Origin: an uncultured Bacillota bacterium
Lineage (GTDB): Bacteria; Bacillota_I; Bacilli_A; Erysipelotrichales; Erysipelotrichaceae
Reading direction: 5' to 3'
Assembly (NCBI GenBank): GCA_949287785.1
Contig: CASEHR010000146.1
Location: 1 to 5,234 of the forward strand
Length of the DNA: 5,234 nt
Shown here: piece by piece, positions 1 through 5,234 of the stretch
How the letters are laid out: the number at the start of each line of letters is the position of its first letter
Numbering within the stretch: the first letter of the stretch is position 1
The notes under the pieces: model-generated
The model's database searches: none
The model's input: the letters and a program-made list of their open reading frames with translations, nothing else
What the model was told of the DNA's origin: nothing
Made by a program: the position numbers and the translations under genes

Positions 1-858
1 TGATGTATTAGGAACAGTAACTACTGCATTACCTGATGTAGTAACACAAGCATTCTTTGTTGCATCCCACTTAAGACCGGTAACACCATAGTATTCATCA
101 CATGTAACGACACCATCACCGTCTTTGTCTAATGAGTTCTCTGGTGTTGAAGATTTGATTTCACCGAAACGGTCTTCATCTTTATCAGGACGAACATCCC
201 ATTCAGCTGTAACTTCATCACCGTTGATATCATAGACTAATCTGTATGTCTTGCGGTCTTTGCCTGAACCGACTCTGTGTGTTTCATCGTATTCTGGTAA
301 ATCCTTGATCAGTTCTACTAATTGATCTTCTGTACCATCAGTTACATATTGGACAGTTGTATATTTACCTGTGCCAGCACCCTTGATGTCTGACCATGTT
401 TCCTGTTCGATAGTAACTACTGTCTGTTCACGATCATCGATCTTATCTGGGTTGCCATAGCTTGCATCTTTAGCATCGTATACATCACCTTCACCATAGT
501 AGTCGATTACAGTGTGGAATAATACGATAACTTCATCACCGTCTTTAAGATTTGCATTTGTTAATGCATTTCCTAATGGATCAACACCATATTCTTTTTC
601 GCCCCATACGCGAGATGTGCCGTTTGAACTAGCTACAAAAATCTCAGCAGTAACCTTTACTTTCCAAAGGTCTGATCCAACATAATCTAGGTCACCATCA
701 TAACCGAGCATATTGTCTTTAGTTACCAATAAAGCTTCAACTGCTTGAGCAGCACTAGCTGAACCATTAGCAGTAACTGTTTGATCATCGACTTTTGTGT
801 AGAAATCGTTGTCATCAACTTCGAATGTAACGTCAACTTCGACCGTCGCCGCACTCAT
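1..858 (-). CDS. Acidic surface-type protein with EF-hand loop, 5' part only (3' end beyond window)
   Basis: This frame is open for 286 codons from ATG at 858 to the window edge. I do not recognise the family. The protein is acidic (about 59 Asp+Glu against about 25 Lys+Arg) and rich in Thr, Val, Gly and Tyr, as in secreted or wall-exposed proteins. Residues 244-255 form a perfect calcium-loop pattern, followed by a second Cys (C253 and C271) and a Val/Thr-rich stretch ending Pro-Asn-Thr-Ser at the edge. Residues 25-115 loosely resemble small beta-grasp surface domains such as DUF4430 (Ala-rich helix, then a Lys-Asp-Gly-Asp-Glu turn and hydrophobic strand); this is a guess. The ATG is the only start codon after the in-frame TAA at 906-904. 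It lacks a spaced Shine-Dalgarno, and the product begins MSAATVEVDV with no signal peptide. Codons favour GTT, GCT, ACT, GGT and CGT, unlike the glycosyltransferase genes, which suggests high expression or separate origin. That it is coding is fairly sure; start and function are not. Confidence 0.72.
   Translation of the reverse strand, partial: MSAATVEVDVTFEVDDNDFYTKVDDQTVTANGSASAAQAVEALLVTKDNMLGYDGDLDYVGSDLWKVKVTAEIFVASSNGTSRVWGEKEYGVDPLGNALTNANLKDGDEVIVLFHTVIDYYGEGDVYDAKDASYGNPDKIDDREQTVVTIEQETWSDIKGAGTGKYTTVQYVTDGTEDQLVELIKDLPEYDETHRVGSGKDRKTYRLVYDINGDEVTAEWDVRPDKDEDRFGEIKSSTPENSLDKDGDGVVTCDEYYGVTGLKWDATKNACVTTSGNAVVTVPNTS
94..129 (-). other. EF-hand-like calcium-binding loop within the partial surface protein
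   Basis: Residues 244-255 of the reading frame starting at 858 read DKDGDGVVTCDE. This has Asp at loop positions 1, 3 and 5, Gly at 6, Val at 8, Thr at 9 and Glu at 12, which is the complete canonical EF-hand/dockerin coordination pattern. Only one loop is visible, so it may be a solitary calcium site like those in dockerins and bacterial surface modules, not a paired EF-hand. Calcium binding is inferred from the motif alone. Confidence 0.65.
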
Positions 859-933
859 CCTTACCGGGGATAGGATTGTAAAAGGGAGGGGGGAGAGGGG
901 TTGTTATGGGGGGTTAGGTAGCTCAAACAAGTA
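859..933. other. Intergenic spacer with pyrimidine-rich tract
   Basis: This 75-base gap lies between the GT4 stop and the only start of the downstream frame. Read on the minus (coding) strand it is strongly C- and T-rich, with C-runs of 4 to 6 between about 866 and 916. On the plus strand 880-900 is purine only. I find no convincing inverted repeat with a T-run that would act as an intrinsic terminator, no clear -35/-10 pair and no spaced Shine-Dalgarno before ATG 858. The composition is out of keeping with both neighbours. It may be a contig or recombination junction or a low-complexity spacer. Confidence 0.6.
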
Positions 934-2058
934 TCAGTCTTTGTCTATGACGTCTTCGATCTTCTTTAAGATAGCTTCGTTTTCGTAGTGATAGTCTTTA
1001 AGCTTGTCTTTATATGACCGTAATAATTCTTTCTGATCTTTTAATTCCAATAACTTAGCCAATAATGCATTCTTATCATTAGGCACGATAAAACCATAGT
1101 GATCTTCAGTCAGCTGTTCTTTTATACCGGCTACTTCAGTACTTAATACCGGTGTTTCACACAACAGGCTTTCGATCACAACAGTCGGATATCCTTCATA
1201 TCTTGATGATAGTACAAACATATCCGCATTATGGATATAGCTGTAAGGTTCATCGATCATACCTAAAAAACGCACACCCAGCTGATAGCGGTCATTCATC
1301 GCTTCCAGTTCTTCTCTTTTGTCACCATCACCGATGATCGTAAGGGTGTAATGATCTTTTACCTCTTTATATACATCCAATAAGATATCGTAACCTTTTT
1401 GATAGTGAAGTCTCCCAACAGTGACTAAATTGATCTTATTTCGATCATAGATATCGATATGATCATTCATCTTTGATTTAATACGCTTTTCATCGATCAG
1501 ATTATGGATCGTTATGACATCAGAAATACCAAAGACTTCTTTGAATGAATCTCTTACAGTATCCGATACGGCAATATTGATGTCGATATTGCTGAGAGCT
1601 TTTTTAAAGGTCGACATATAATTATGGGCATAGTTATAGATCTTATAATCTGAATGGATGAAGTTGATCTTTTTATGATTGCCTGATGCTACAAACACTG
1701 TACAGAAACCCTCTTTATAGGCGATCTCTACATCATAATCGCGCTCCAGCAGTCTTTTTCTTTCTTTTTGTAATCTTTTAAAGATAAGACCGGTCTTCAT
1801 ATAGAAAATGATCATCAATTTACGGAATATATTCTTTAAAGTACACTGCTTTAAAGGAATATCGATCGTCGAGAAAAAAGGTGATGTATTCAGGATGTTG
1901 ATATCTTCGGGGATATCCTTTATCAGCTCACCTGTTTTATGCAACACCAAAAGATCGACAGCGTATCTGTTTCGGTCAAGAACTTTCAATAATTCGATGA
2001 GGACCTTCGATACACCACCCATCCTCATCTCATCGATTACAAACAATACCCTCTTCAT
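934..2058 (-). CDS. Glycosyltransferase family 4 (GT-B fold)
   Basis: A 374-residue retaining GT-B transferase, full length for the family, which moves a sugar from a nucleotide donor to a lipid-linked or growing surface glycan on the cytoplasmic face of the membrane. The N-terminal Rossmann domain opens with a hydrophobic strand and a Gly-Gly-Val loop (residues 14-16). The C-terminal donor domain has the strand and GRL motif at 213-217 followed by Lys221, Gly-Asp-Gly at 243-245, and the EX7E signature E288/E296 (EGYPTVVIE), the donor-binding hallmark. Residues 81-96 form a basic-hydrophobic segment that could touch the membrane; there is no signal peptide. The ATG at 2058 overlaps the TGA of the preceding GT2 in an ATGA. 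The ribosome-binding site is weak (an AGG about 14 bases upstream), so initiation probably depends on coupling. It is the last gene of the rfbB operon. Donor and acceptor sugars cannot be read from sequence. Confidence 0.93.
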   Translation of the reverse strand: MKRVLFVIDEMRMGGVSKVLIELLKVLDRNRYAVDLLVLHKTGELIKDIPEDINILNTSPFFSTIDIPLKQCTLKNIFRKLMIIFYMKTGLIFKRLQKERKRLLERDYDVEIAYKEGFCTVFVASGNHKKINFIHSDYKIYNYAHNYMSTFKKALSNIDINIAVSDTVRDSFKEVFGISDVITIHNLIDEKRIKSKMNDHIDIYDRNKINLVTVGRLHYQKGYDILLDVYKEVKDHYTLTIIGDGDKREELEAMNDRYQLGVRFLGMIDEPYSYIHNADMFVLSSRYEGYPTVVIESLLCETPVLSTEVAGIKEQLTEDHYGFIVPNDKNALLAKLLELKDQKELLRSYKDKLKDYHYENEAILKKIEDVIDKD

Positions 2059-2984
2059 GAATGTTTCAATAACCTGTCTAAGATCTGATAATGACCTTTA
2101 TATAATAAATAATATAATATCCTGCGTTTCATTCCTTCATCCTTCAGATATGCATACCATTCAGGAAAAGCTTTATTCAGATGATCAATATTCTCTTTAT
2201 AATACCTGATCCTAGTCTTCTTATCACTGAAGCCGGCGATCTTTAAAGTATTGGCCAATAAAGCATGGGTATTGTAAAAATCTGCCATCATCGCCTTGTC
2301 AAGCTTTAGTTCACTTTGAATGTTTCTCAGGGCTATATAGATATCAAACAGACGTTTATCGGCAGTATGAGATATCGATCCTTCCCTTTGCCGGTAATAA
2401 TAGTATACATCATCGATATGAACGATCTTGTTGGCTCTTGCTAACCACACCGGTATGACTGCCAGATCCTCATACCACATACCTTTGATAAATTTCTTGT
2501 CTTCAAGAAAGCTTTTTTTATAGATCTTGTCATTTGCGGAGTTGTTTGTGAAGATAACTGAAGGATCTTCTTTAAAGGAAGTGATCTTTTTAGTATATGG
2601 ATCATATATATCATCATGATCATGATAATGGTATTTCATCGCAAAAGTACCGATATCCGCATCTTCATTTCTGACTGTCAGATATGCCTTTTCCAAAAGG
2701 TCATCGGATATATAATCATCACTGTCCAAAAAGAAAATATAATCACCCTTACATCTATCTTTACCGAAATTACGCGTATCAGCCAGACCGCTGTTCTCTT
2801 TATGGATGATCTTAAAACGCTCATCACCTTCGATAAGATCGGCTATGACCTCGATACTATTATCTTTGCTACCGTCATCGATGATCAGACATTCATATTC
2901 TTTGTATGTCTGCCTTTTGACCGACTCTATACATTCCCTTATATACTCTTCAGTATTATATACTGGTATTACTATACTTATCAT
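2055..2984 (-). CDS. Glycosyltransferase family 2 (GT-A fold), second copy
   Basis: An inverting GT-A transferase of 309 residues from the preferred start. It begins MISIVIPVYN, the typical GT2 N-terminus, and carries DDGS at 36-39 (nucleotide binding), the metal-binding DSDD at 87-90, Tyr-Glu-Asp at 171-173 (probable catalytic-base region) and YRQR at 197-200. The frame is open to an earlier ATG at 3008, but that adds eight residues (MASISEAC) with no counterpart in the family. The ATG at 2984 has GAGG five bases upstream and forms an ATGA overlap with the preceding stop, so it is the better start. Residues 118-125 are an unusual His/Asp cluster (YHYHDHDD) in the variable acceptor region. 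The gene is paralogous to the GT2 just upstream in the operon. It likely builds a surface polysaccharide or glycolipid; the sugar is unknown. Confidence 0.93.
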   Translation of the reverse strand: MISIVIPVYNTEEYIRECIESVKRQTYKEYECLIIDDGSKDNSIEVIADLIEGDERFKIIHKENSGLADTRNFGKDRCKGDYIFFLDSDDYISDDLLEKAYLTVRNEDADIGTFAMKYHYHDHDDIYDPYTKKITSFKEDPSVIFTNNSANDKIYKKSFLEDKKFIKGMWYEDLAVIPVWLARANKIVHIDDVYYYYRQREGSISHTADKRLFDIYIALRNIQSELKLDKAMMADFYNTHALLANTLKIAGFSDKKTRIRYYKENIDHLNKAFPEWYAYLKDEGMKRRILYYLLYKGHYQILDRLLKHS

Positions 2985-3937
2985 ACACGCCTCAGATATC
3001 GATGCCATATATAATAGGTCATCTTATTATTGAAATGAATAAAGATCTTTTCTTTTAAACTCAGTCTGATCCTAATATAGCGATTCTTCTTAAATCCCGG
3101 ATAGTAACTTCTGATCATCTTTAAAGCCTTGTCCATCATCTCCCTATAATATGGTCTATCATAGCTCAAAAAACGATACGCACCATAAAGAGCTAACTGT
3201 TCGATAAAAAGATATTCCAATTCATCATTGTATCTTACTTTATCTTCTTCACTTATCTCATCGTAAGTCATCTTCAGTATATCTAAGATATCGTTTACTT
3301 TAGCATCATAACCCTTGGCCATGATACTGTCATTTCTCTGACGATATTGATATAAGACTTCATCGATATAGATGATCTTGTCAGTATTTAAAAAAGTCTT
3401 GATCGTCACCGGGATATCTTCATATAGTTTTCCGTTTGGATATTCAATATTCAACTTATCAAGATATGCTTTTTTATATACCTTGTTCCAGGCAAACAAA
3501 GGTGACATGATGAGATTTTTATGAAGGTCATCACTTGTATCAGCTATTCCTTTTTTTATAAAAGGTTCTCTGTTTTCATAGATATAGGCAAAATCAAAGA
3601 CGATAAGATCAGGATCTTCACAAGTCTTAGCCAAAACCTTCTTATATGCACCCTTGATCACCATATCATCGCTGTCCACAAAAGCGATGTACCTGCCGCT
3701 TGCATGCATAAGACCGAGATTTCTGGCACTGGCCAGACCGCCGTTGGGCTTGATGAGACTGTGTACATTGGCATGGTTTGCGACATAACGATCGATGATG
3801 GGTTGAGAAAGATCGGTACTGCCGTCATTGACAACGATGATCTCATAATCTTCGATATCCTGATCCAAAAGACTGTCAAGACAGTCCTTAAGATATTTTT
3901 CTACGTTGTATACCGGTACGATAATGCTCAGTTCCAT
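2981..3937 (-). CDS. Glycosyltransferase family 2 (GT-A fold), first copy
   Basis: A 318-residue inverting GT-A glycosyltransferase of the WcaA/EpsJ-like type, acting at the cytoplasmic face on a surface-glycan intermediate. It opens MELSIIVPVYNVEKYL, which fits the family start exactly. Visible motifs are NDGS at 37-40, Gly-Gly-Leu-Ala-Ser-Ala-Arg-Asn at 66-73, metal-binding DSDD at 88-91, an Ala-Trp-Asn-Lys element at 149-152, Tyr-Glu-Asp at 172-174 (likely catalytic base) and YRQR at 198-201. The C-terminal 100 residues are basic and aromatic-rich, with no clear membrane segment, and could lie against the membrane. The start codon directly abuts the rfbB stop (TAA then ATG), with GGTGA four bases before the ATG. 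Its end overlaps the next GT2 by four bases (ATGA). The family is certain; the donor sugar is not, though a dTDP-deoxysugar is possible from the linkage to rfbB. Confidence 0.94.
   Translation of the reverse strand: MELSIIVPVYNVEKYLKDCLDSLLDQDIEDYEIIVVNDGSTDLSQPIIDRYVANHANVHSLIKPNGGLASARNLGLMHASGRYIAFVDSDDMVIKGAYKKVLAKTCEDPDLIVFDFAYIYENREPFIKKGIADTSDDLHKNLIMSPLFAWNKVYKKAYLDKLNIEYPNGKLYEDIPVTIKTFLNTDKIIYIDEVLYQYRQRNDSIMAKGYDAKVNDILDILKMTYDEISEEDKVRYNDELEYLFIEQLALYGAYRFLSYDRPYYREMMDKALKMIRSYYPGFKKNRYIRIRLSLKEKIFIHFNNKMTYYIWHRYLRRV
2990..2993 (-). promoter_or_regulatory. Ribosome-binding site deciding the start of the second GT2
   Basis: The coding strand reads GAGG, then five bases, then ATG at 2984. 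It lies inside the last codons of the upstream GT2. It supports starting at 2984 over the in-frame ATG at 3008, whose own start would lie well inside the preceding gene. Confidence 0.65.
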
Positions 3938-4936
3938 TTATTCACCATAGTTCTTTCTAAGATATTCATTATAATCATCGGTCTTTTCATCTTCAAGGCG
4001 GCTTCTGTTTTCCTTATACCAGGCGATCGTCTTTCTGAGACCTTCGGTGATATCACCGGTCGGGAAAAGACCGAGGTCATTGATCTTCGTGATATCAAGA
4101 GCGTACCTTAGATCATGACCTTTGCGATCAGCGATATGCCTGATATATGAATGATCCTTGCCCATCAGATCCAACACCTTATAAGCAAGGTCAAGATTGG
4201 TATATTCCTGACCGGCAGCGATATTATATATACCGCATGGTGCCTTGCGCATGATCTGATCGATGATGTTGCAGTTATCTATCACATAAAGCCAATCCCT
4301 TTTATTATTACCTTCCCCATAGATCAGGATGTCTTTATCGTTGTTGATGCGGTCGATCATCTGGGGAATAAACTTTTCGATGTGCTGGGCTGGGCCGTAG
4401 TTATTGCTGGACCTGGTGATCACCGTATCAAGACCATAGGTATTGTGATAACTCATCACCAGCATATCAGCACCGGCCTTGGTTGCACTGTATGGATTGT
4501 TCGGACATAAAGGATCGCTCTCTTTAAAGCGATATCCACTGTCCAGTGCCGTATCGCCATATACCTCATCGGTACTGATCTGATGATATCTTTTTACTTT
4601 ATACTTTACGCAGTTTTTCAAAAGACAACCGGTACCGTAGACATTGGTCCTTATAAAGACATCCGGGTCGATGATCGATCTGTCAACATGCGTCTCAGCA
4701 GCAAAATTGATCACGATATCGAGATCATACTGTTTAAAGATATCTTCGACCAACACTTCATCACATATGTCTCCTTTTATAAAGGTGATCGAATCGATGA
4801 TGTCTTTGATATTTTCGATACTGCCGGCATAAGTCAGTTTATCGAGGATGATAAAATGATCATTGTAGTTCTCTTTCTCATAACGGATGAAGTTAGAACC
4901 GATAAAACCACAGGCACCTGTAACCAAGATATTCAT
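3938..4936 (-). CDS. rfbB: dTDP-glucose 4,6-dehydratase
   Basis: RmlB/RfbB converts dTDP-glucose to dTDP-4-dehydro-6-deoxy-glucose in the cytoplasm with bound NAD+, the committed step toward dTDP-rhamnose and other deoxysugars. It is an extended short-chain dehydrogenase of 332 residues, slightly short of the usual 340-360. Visible motifs are the NAD-binding GxxGxxG at 7-13, LDKLTYAG at 31-38 (family hallmark), the catalytic Thr-Asp-Glu at 122-124 in STDEVYG, YSATK at 149-153 (Tyr and Lys of the catalytic pair), RSSNNYGP at 175-182, Arg-Asp-Trp-Leu-Tyr at 213-217, and GHD with RYALD at 273-281. All key residues are intact. The start is certain from the N-terminus, and an in-frame TGA lies just upstream, leaving no room for a longer form. 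No Shine-Dalgarno is present and a promoter -10 sits seven bases away, so the mRNA is probably leaderless. It leads an operon with three glycosyltransferases; rmlA, rmlC and rmlD are not in view. Confidence 0.96.
   Translation of the reverse strand: MNILVTGACGFIGSNFIRYEKENYNDHFIILDKLTYAGSIENIKDIIDSITFIKGDICDEVLVEDIFKQYDLDIVINFAAETHVDRSIIDPDVFIRTNVYGTGCLLKNCVKYKVKRYHQISTDEVYGDTALDSGYRFKESDPLCPNNPYSATKAGADMLVMSYHNTYGLDTVITRSSNNYGPAQHIEKFIPQMIDRINNDKDILIYGEGNNKRDWLYVIDNCNIIDQIMRKAPCGIYNIAAGQEYTNLDLAYKVLDLMGKDHSYIRHIADRKGHDLRYALDITKINDLGLFPTGDITEGLRKTIAWYKENRSRLEDEKTDDYNEYLRKNYGE
3942..3946 (-). promoter_or_regulatory. Ribosome-binding site of the first GT2
   Basis: GGTGA on the coding strand sits four bases before ATG 3937, within the last two codons of rfbB (Gly-Glu). 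It matches the anti-Shine-Dalgarno complement at the register where a short spacing is normal. A ribosome finishing rfbB would be placed to restart here. Confidence 0.6.
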
Positions 4937-4942
4937 ATCAAA

Positions 4943-4951
4943 AGTATATCA
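4943..4951 (-). promoter_or_regulatory. Extended -10 promoter of the rfbB operon
   Basis: The coding strand reads TGATATACT, an extended -10 (TG, one base, then TATACT, five of six to consensus). Six bases separate the hexamer from the A of the rfbB ATG, so transcription would start at or next to the start codon. No good -35 stands 16-18 bases upstream, which is usual for extended -10 promoters. Position and sequence fit well; activity is inferred. Confidence 0.6.
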
Positions 4952-4954
4952 TAT

Positions 4955-4983
4955 TTGACAAAGTGAATGACTTATTAGAAAAT
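4955..4983 (+). promoter_or_regulatory. Probable ssrA promoter
   Basis: A perfect TTGACA -35 occupies 4955-4960. With a 17-base spacer the -10 would be GAAAAT at 4978-4983 (four of six), giving a start near 4990 and a very short leader before the mature tmRNA 5' end. TATACA at 4985-4990 looks better as a hexamer, but it lies 24 bases from the -35 and too close to the mature end. The -35 is convincing; the -10 choice is uncertain. Confidence 0.5.
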
Positions 4984-5076
4984 GTATACACCTGGGGATG
5001 TCTTGGAATCGACAAGTTTCAGCTGGGTATCGTAAGCAGTGGAGTGACTACCTAATAGTCAAACTTAAAATTAAAC

Positions 5077-5109
5077 GCTAACAATAACAGATTAGCTTTC
5101 GCTGCTTAG
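5077..5109 (+). other. tmRNA proteolysis-tag reading frame
   Basis: From the resume codon GCT the frame encodes A-N-N-N-R-L-A-F-A-A and ends at a single TAG. With the alanine carried by tmRNA itself, the tag is A-ANNNRLAFAA. The two final alanines preceded by a hydrophobic residue are the feature recognised by ClpXP-type proteases. The upstream A-rich segment is typical of the region that sets the resume codon. Confidence 0.92.
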
Positions 5110-5134
5110 TCGAATTACAGACTTGCGAAAACTT

Positions 5135-5184
5135 CTATAGGCGCTTTCCTGGCCGTTTATAGTCGTATTACACAGGATTGGAAA
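5135..5184 (+). other. H-type pseudoknot of tmRNA downstream of the tag
   Basis: Bases 5135-5143 pair with 5154-5162 (nine pairs, two of them G-U). The loop bases TTTCC at 5145-5149 pair with GGAAA at 5180-5184. The two stems interleave as in the tmRNA pseudoknot ring. Pairing was worked out by hand from the sequence. Confidence 0.7.
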
Positions 5185-5234
5185 AGTGAGTTAGCCTTAT
5201 CTCATCATCCGAAGACCGAAAAGGCAGATTCAGT

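Larger units (their letters stand above)
4994..5234 (+). ncRNA. ssrA: tmRNA (transfer-messenger RNA), 5' part, cut by window edge
   Basis: tmRNA rescues stalled ribosomes: charged with alanine and bound by SmpB, it enters the A site and templates a degradation tag. The 5' end GGGGATGTC followed by TTGGAATCGACAAG matches the conserved tmRNA 5' tRNA-like half, and GGGG is the start of the acceptor stem. An A-rich single-stranded stretch (5060-5075) leads to the resume codon GCT at 5077, with the tag frame to 5109. A 5-bp hairpin lies before the tag (5046-5050 with 5056-5060) and a clear H-type pseudoknot after it (5135-5184). A further stem can form between 5194-5198 and 5221-5225. About 241 bases are present, so the remaining pseudoknots and the 3' tRNA-like half with the T arm and CCA end lie outside. 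It is a one-piece form, since the 5' end and tag are in ordinary order. It is transcribed away from rfbB. Confidence 0.95.

Noticed and set aside
859..933. Possible intrinsic terminator after the GT4 gene
   Set aside because: I looked for a GC-rich inverted repeat followed by a T-run on the minus strand and found none. The C-rich tract alone does not form a stem.
2600..2640. Short ATCATGATC-like repeats as a DNA repeat element
   Set aside because: They encode the His/Asp cluster of the second GT2 in frame and are too short and imperfect to be a separate repeat.
1152..3033. Plus-strand frames and a minus-strand 60-codon frame inside the GT4 and GT2 genes
   Set aside because: All overlap well-supported coding sequence in another frame and have no family motif; they are incidental open frames.
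3521..4111. A 196-codon plus-strand frame opposite the first GT2 and the end of rfbB
   Set aside because: It lies antisense to two strongly supported genes, spans their junction, shows no recognisable motif, and is explained by the codon pattern of the real genes keeping the opposite strand open.
934..4936. High density of ATCGAT, GATATC and GATC words across the operon, as a possible modification or regulatory signal
   Set aside because: They mostly fall in frame as Asp-Ile and Ile-Asp codon pairs in proteins rich in these residues, so codon choice explains them without a separate function.
4151..4966. Several plus-strand frames of 60-130 codons opposite rfbB
   Set aside because: They are antisense shadows of a gene whose motifs are intact from end to end. 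They have no domain signal, and one runs into the ssrA promoter region.
4985..4990. TATACA as the ssrA -10
   Set aside because: It is 24 bases from the TTGACA and would place transcription start at or inside the mature tmRNA 5' end; the poorer GAAAAT at 17-base spacing fits the geometry better.

Overview
The window looks like chromosomal DNA from a low-to-moderate GC Gram-positive bacterium (Bacillota). The best guess is an Erysipelotrichia-type lineage, with low confidence. Four things suggest this: AT-rich codon choice with TGA read as stop, a Bacillota-style tmRNA, a surface-polysaccharide glycosyltransferase operon, and an acidic surface-type protein with a calcium-loop motif near a Pro-Asn-Thr-Ser segment. 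No phage, transposon, CRISPR or resistance genes are visible.

Layout: all protein genes lie on the minus strand and read from right to left. At the right end, ssrA (tmRNA) runs on the plus strand from about 4994 and is cut by the window edge. Its peptide-tag frame, the resume codon and at least one H-type pseudoknot can be read directly. A 57-base intergenic region separates it from the divergent rfbB/rmlB gene (dTDP-glucose 4,6-dehydratase, 4936 to 3938). Three glycosyltransferases follow with no gaps: GT2 (3937 to 2981), a second GT2 (start best placed at 2984, to 2055) and GT4 (2058 to 934). The junctions are TAA-ATG abutment, ATGA overlap and ATGA overlap, so these four genes are almost certainly one translationally coupled operon. 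RmlB makes dTDP-4-keto-6-deoxy-glucose, a precursor of dTDP-rhamnose and related sugars. The three transferases probably add sugars to a cell-surface glycan. The remaining rml genes are not in the window.

Left of the operon is an unusual 75-base pyrimidine-rich (coding strand) spacer. After it comes the 5' part of a long acidic protein gene (858 to 1, continuing beyond the window). Its only available start gives a protein that begins about where a mature secreted protein would begin, with no signal peptide and no usable ribosome-binding site. This suggests a headless or silent surface-protein cassette, a 5' deletion, or an assembly junction.

The points most worth a second look are the probable leaderless start of rfbB, the compact divergent ssrA/rfbB promoter region, and the headless surface protein with its C-rich upstream tract. 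I see no strong evidence for a wholly new multi-gene system.
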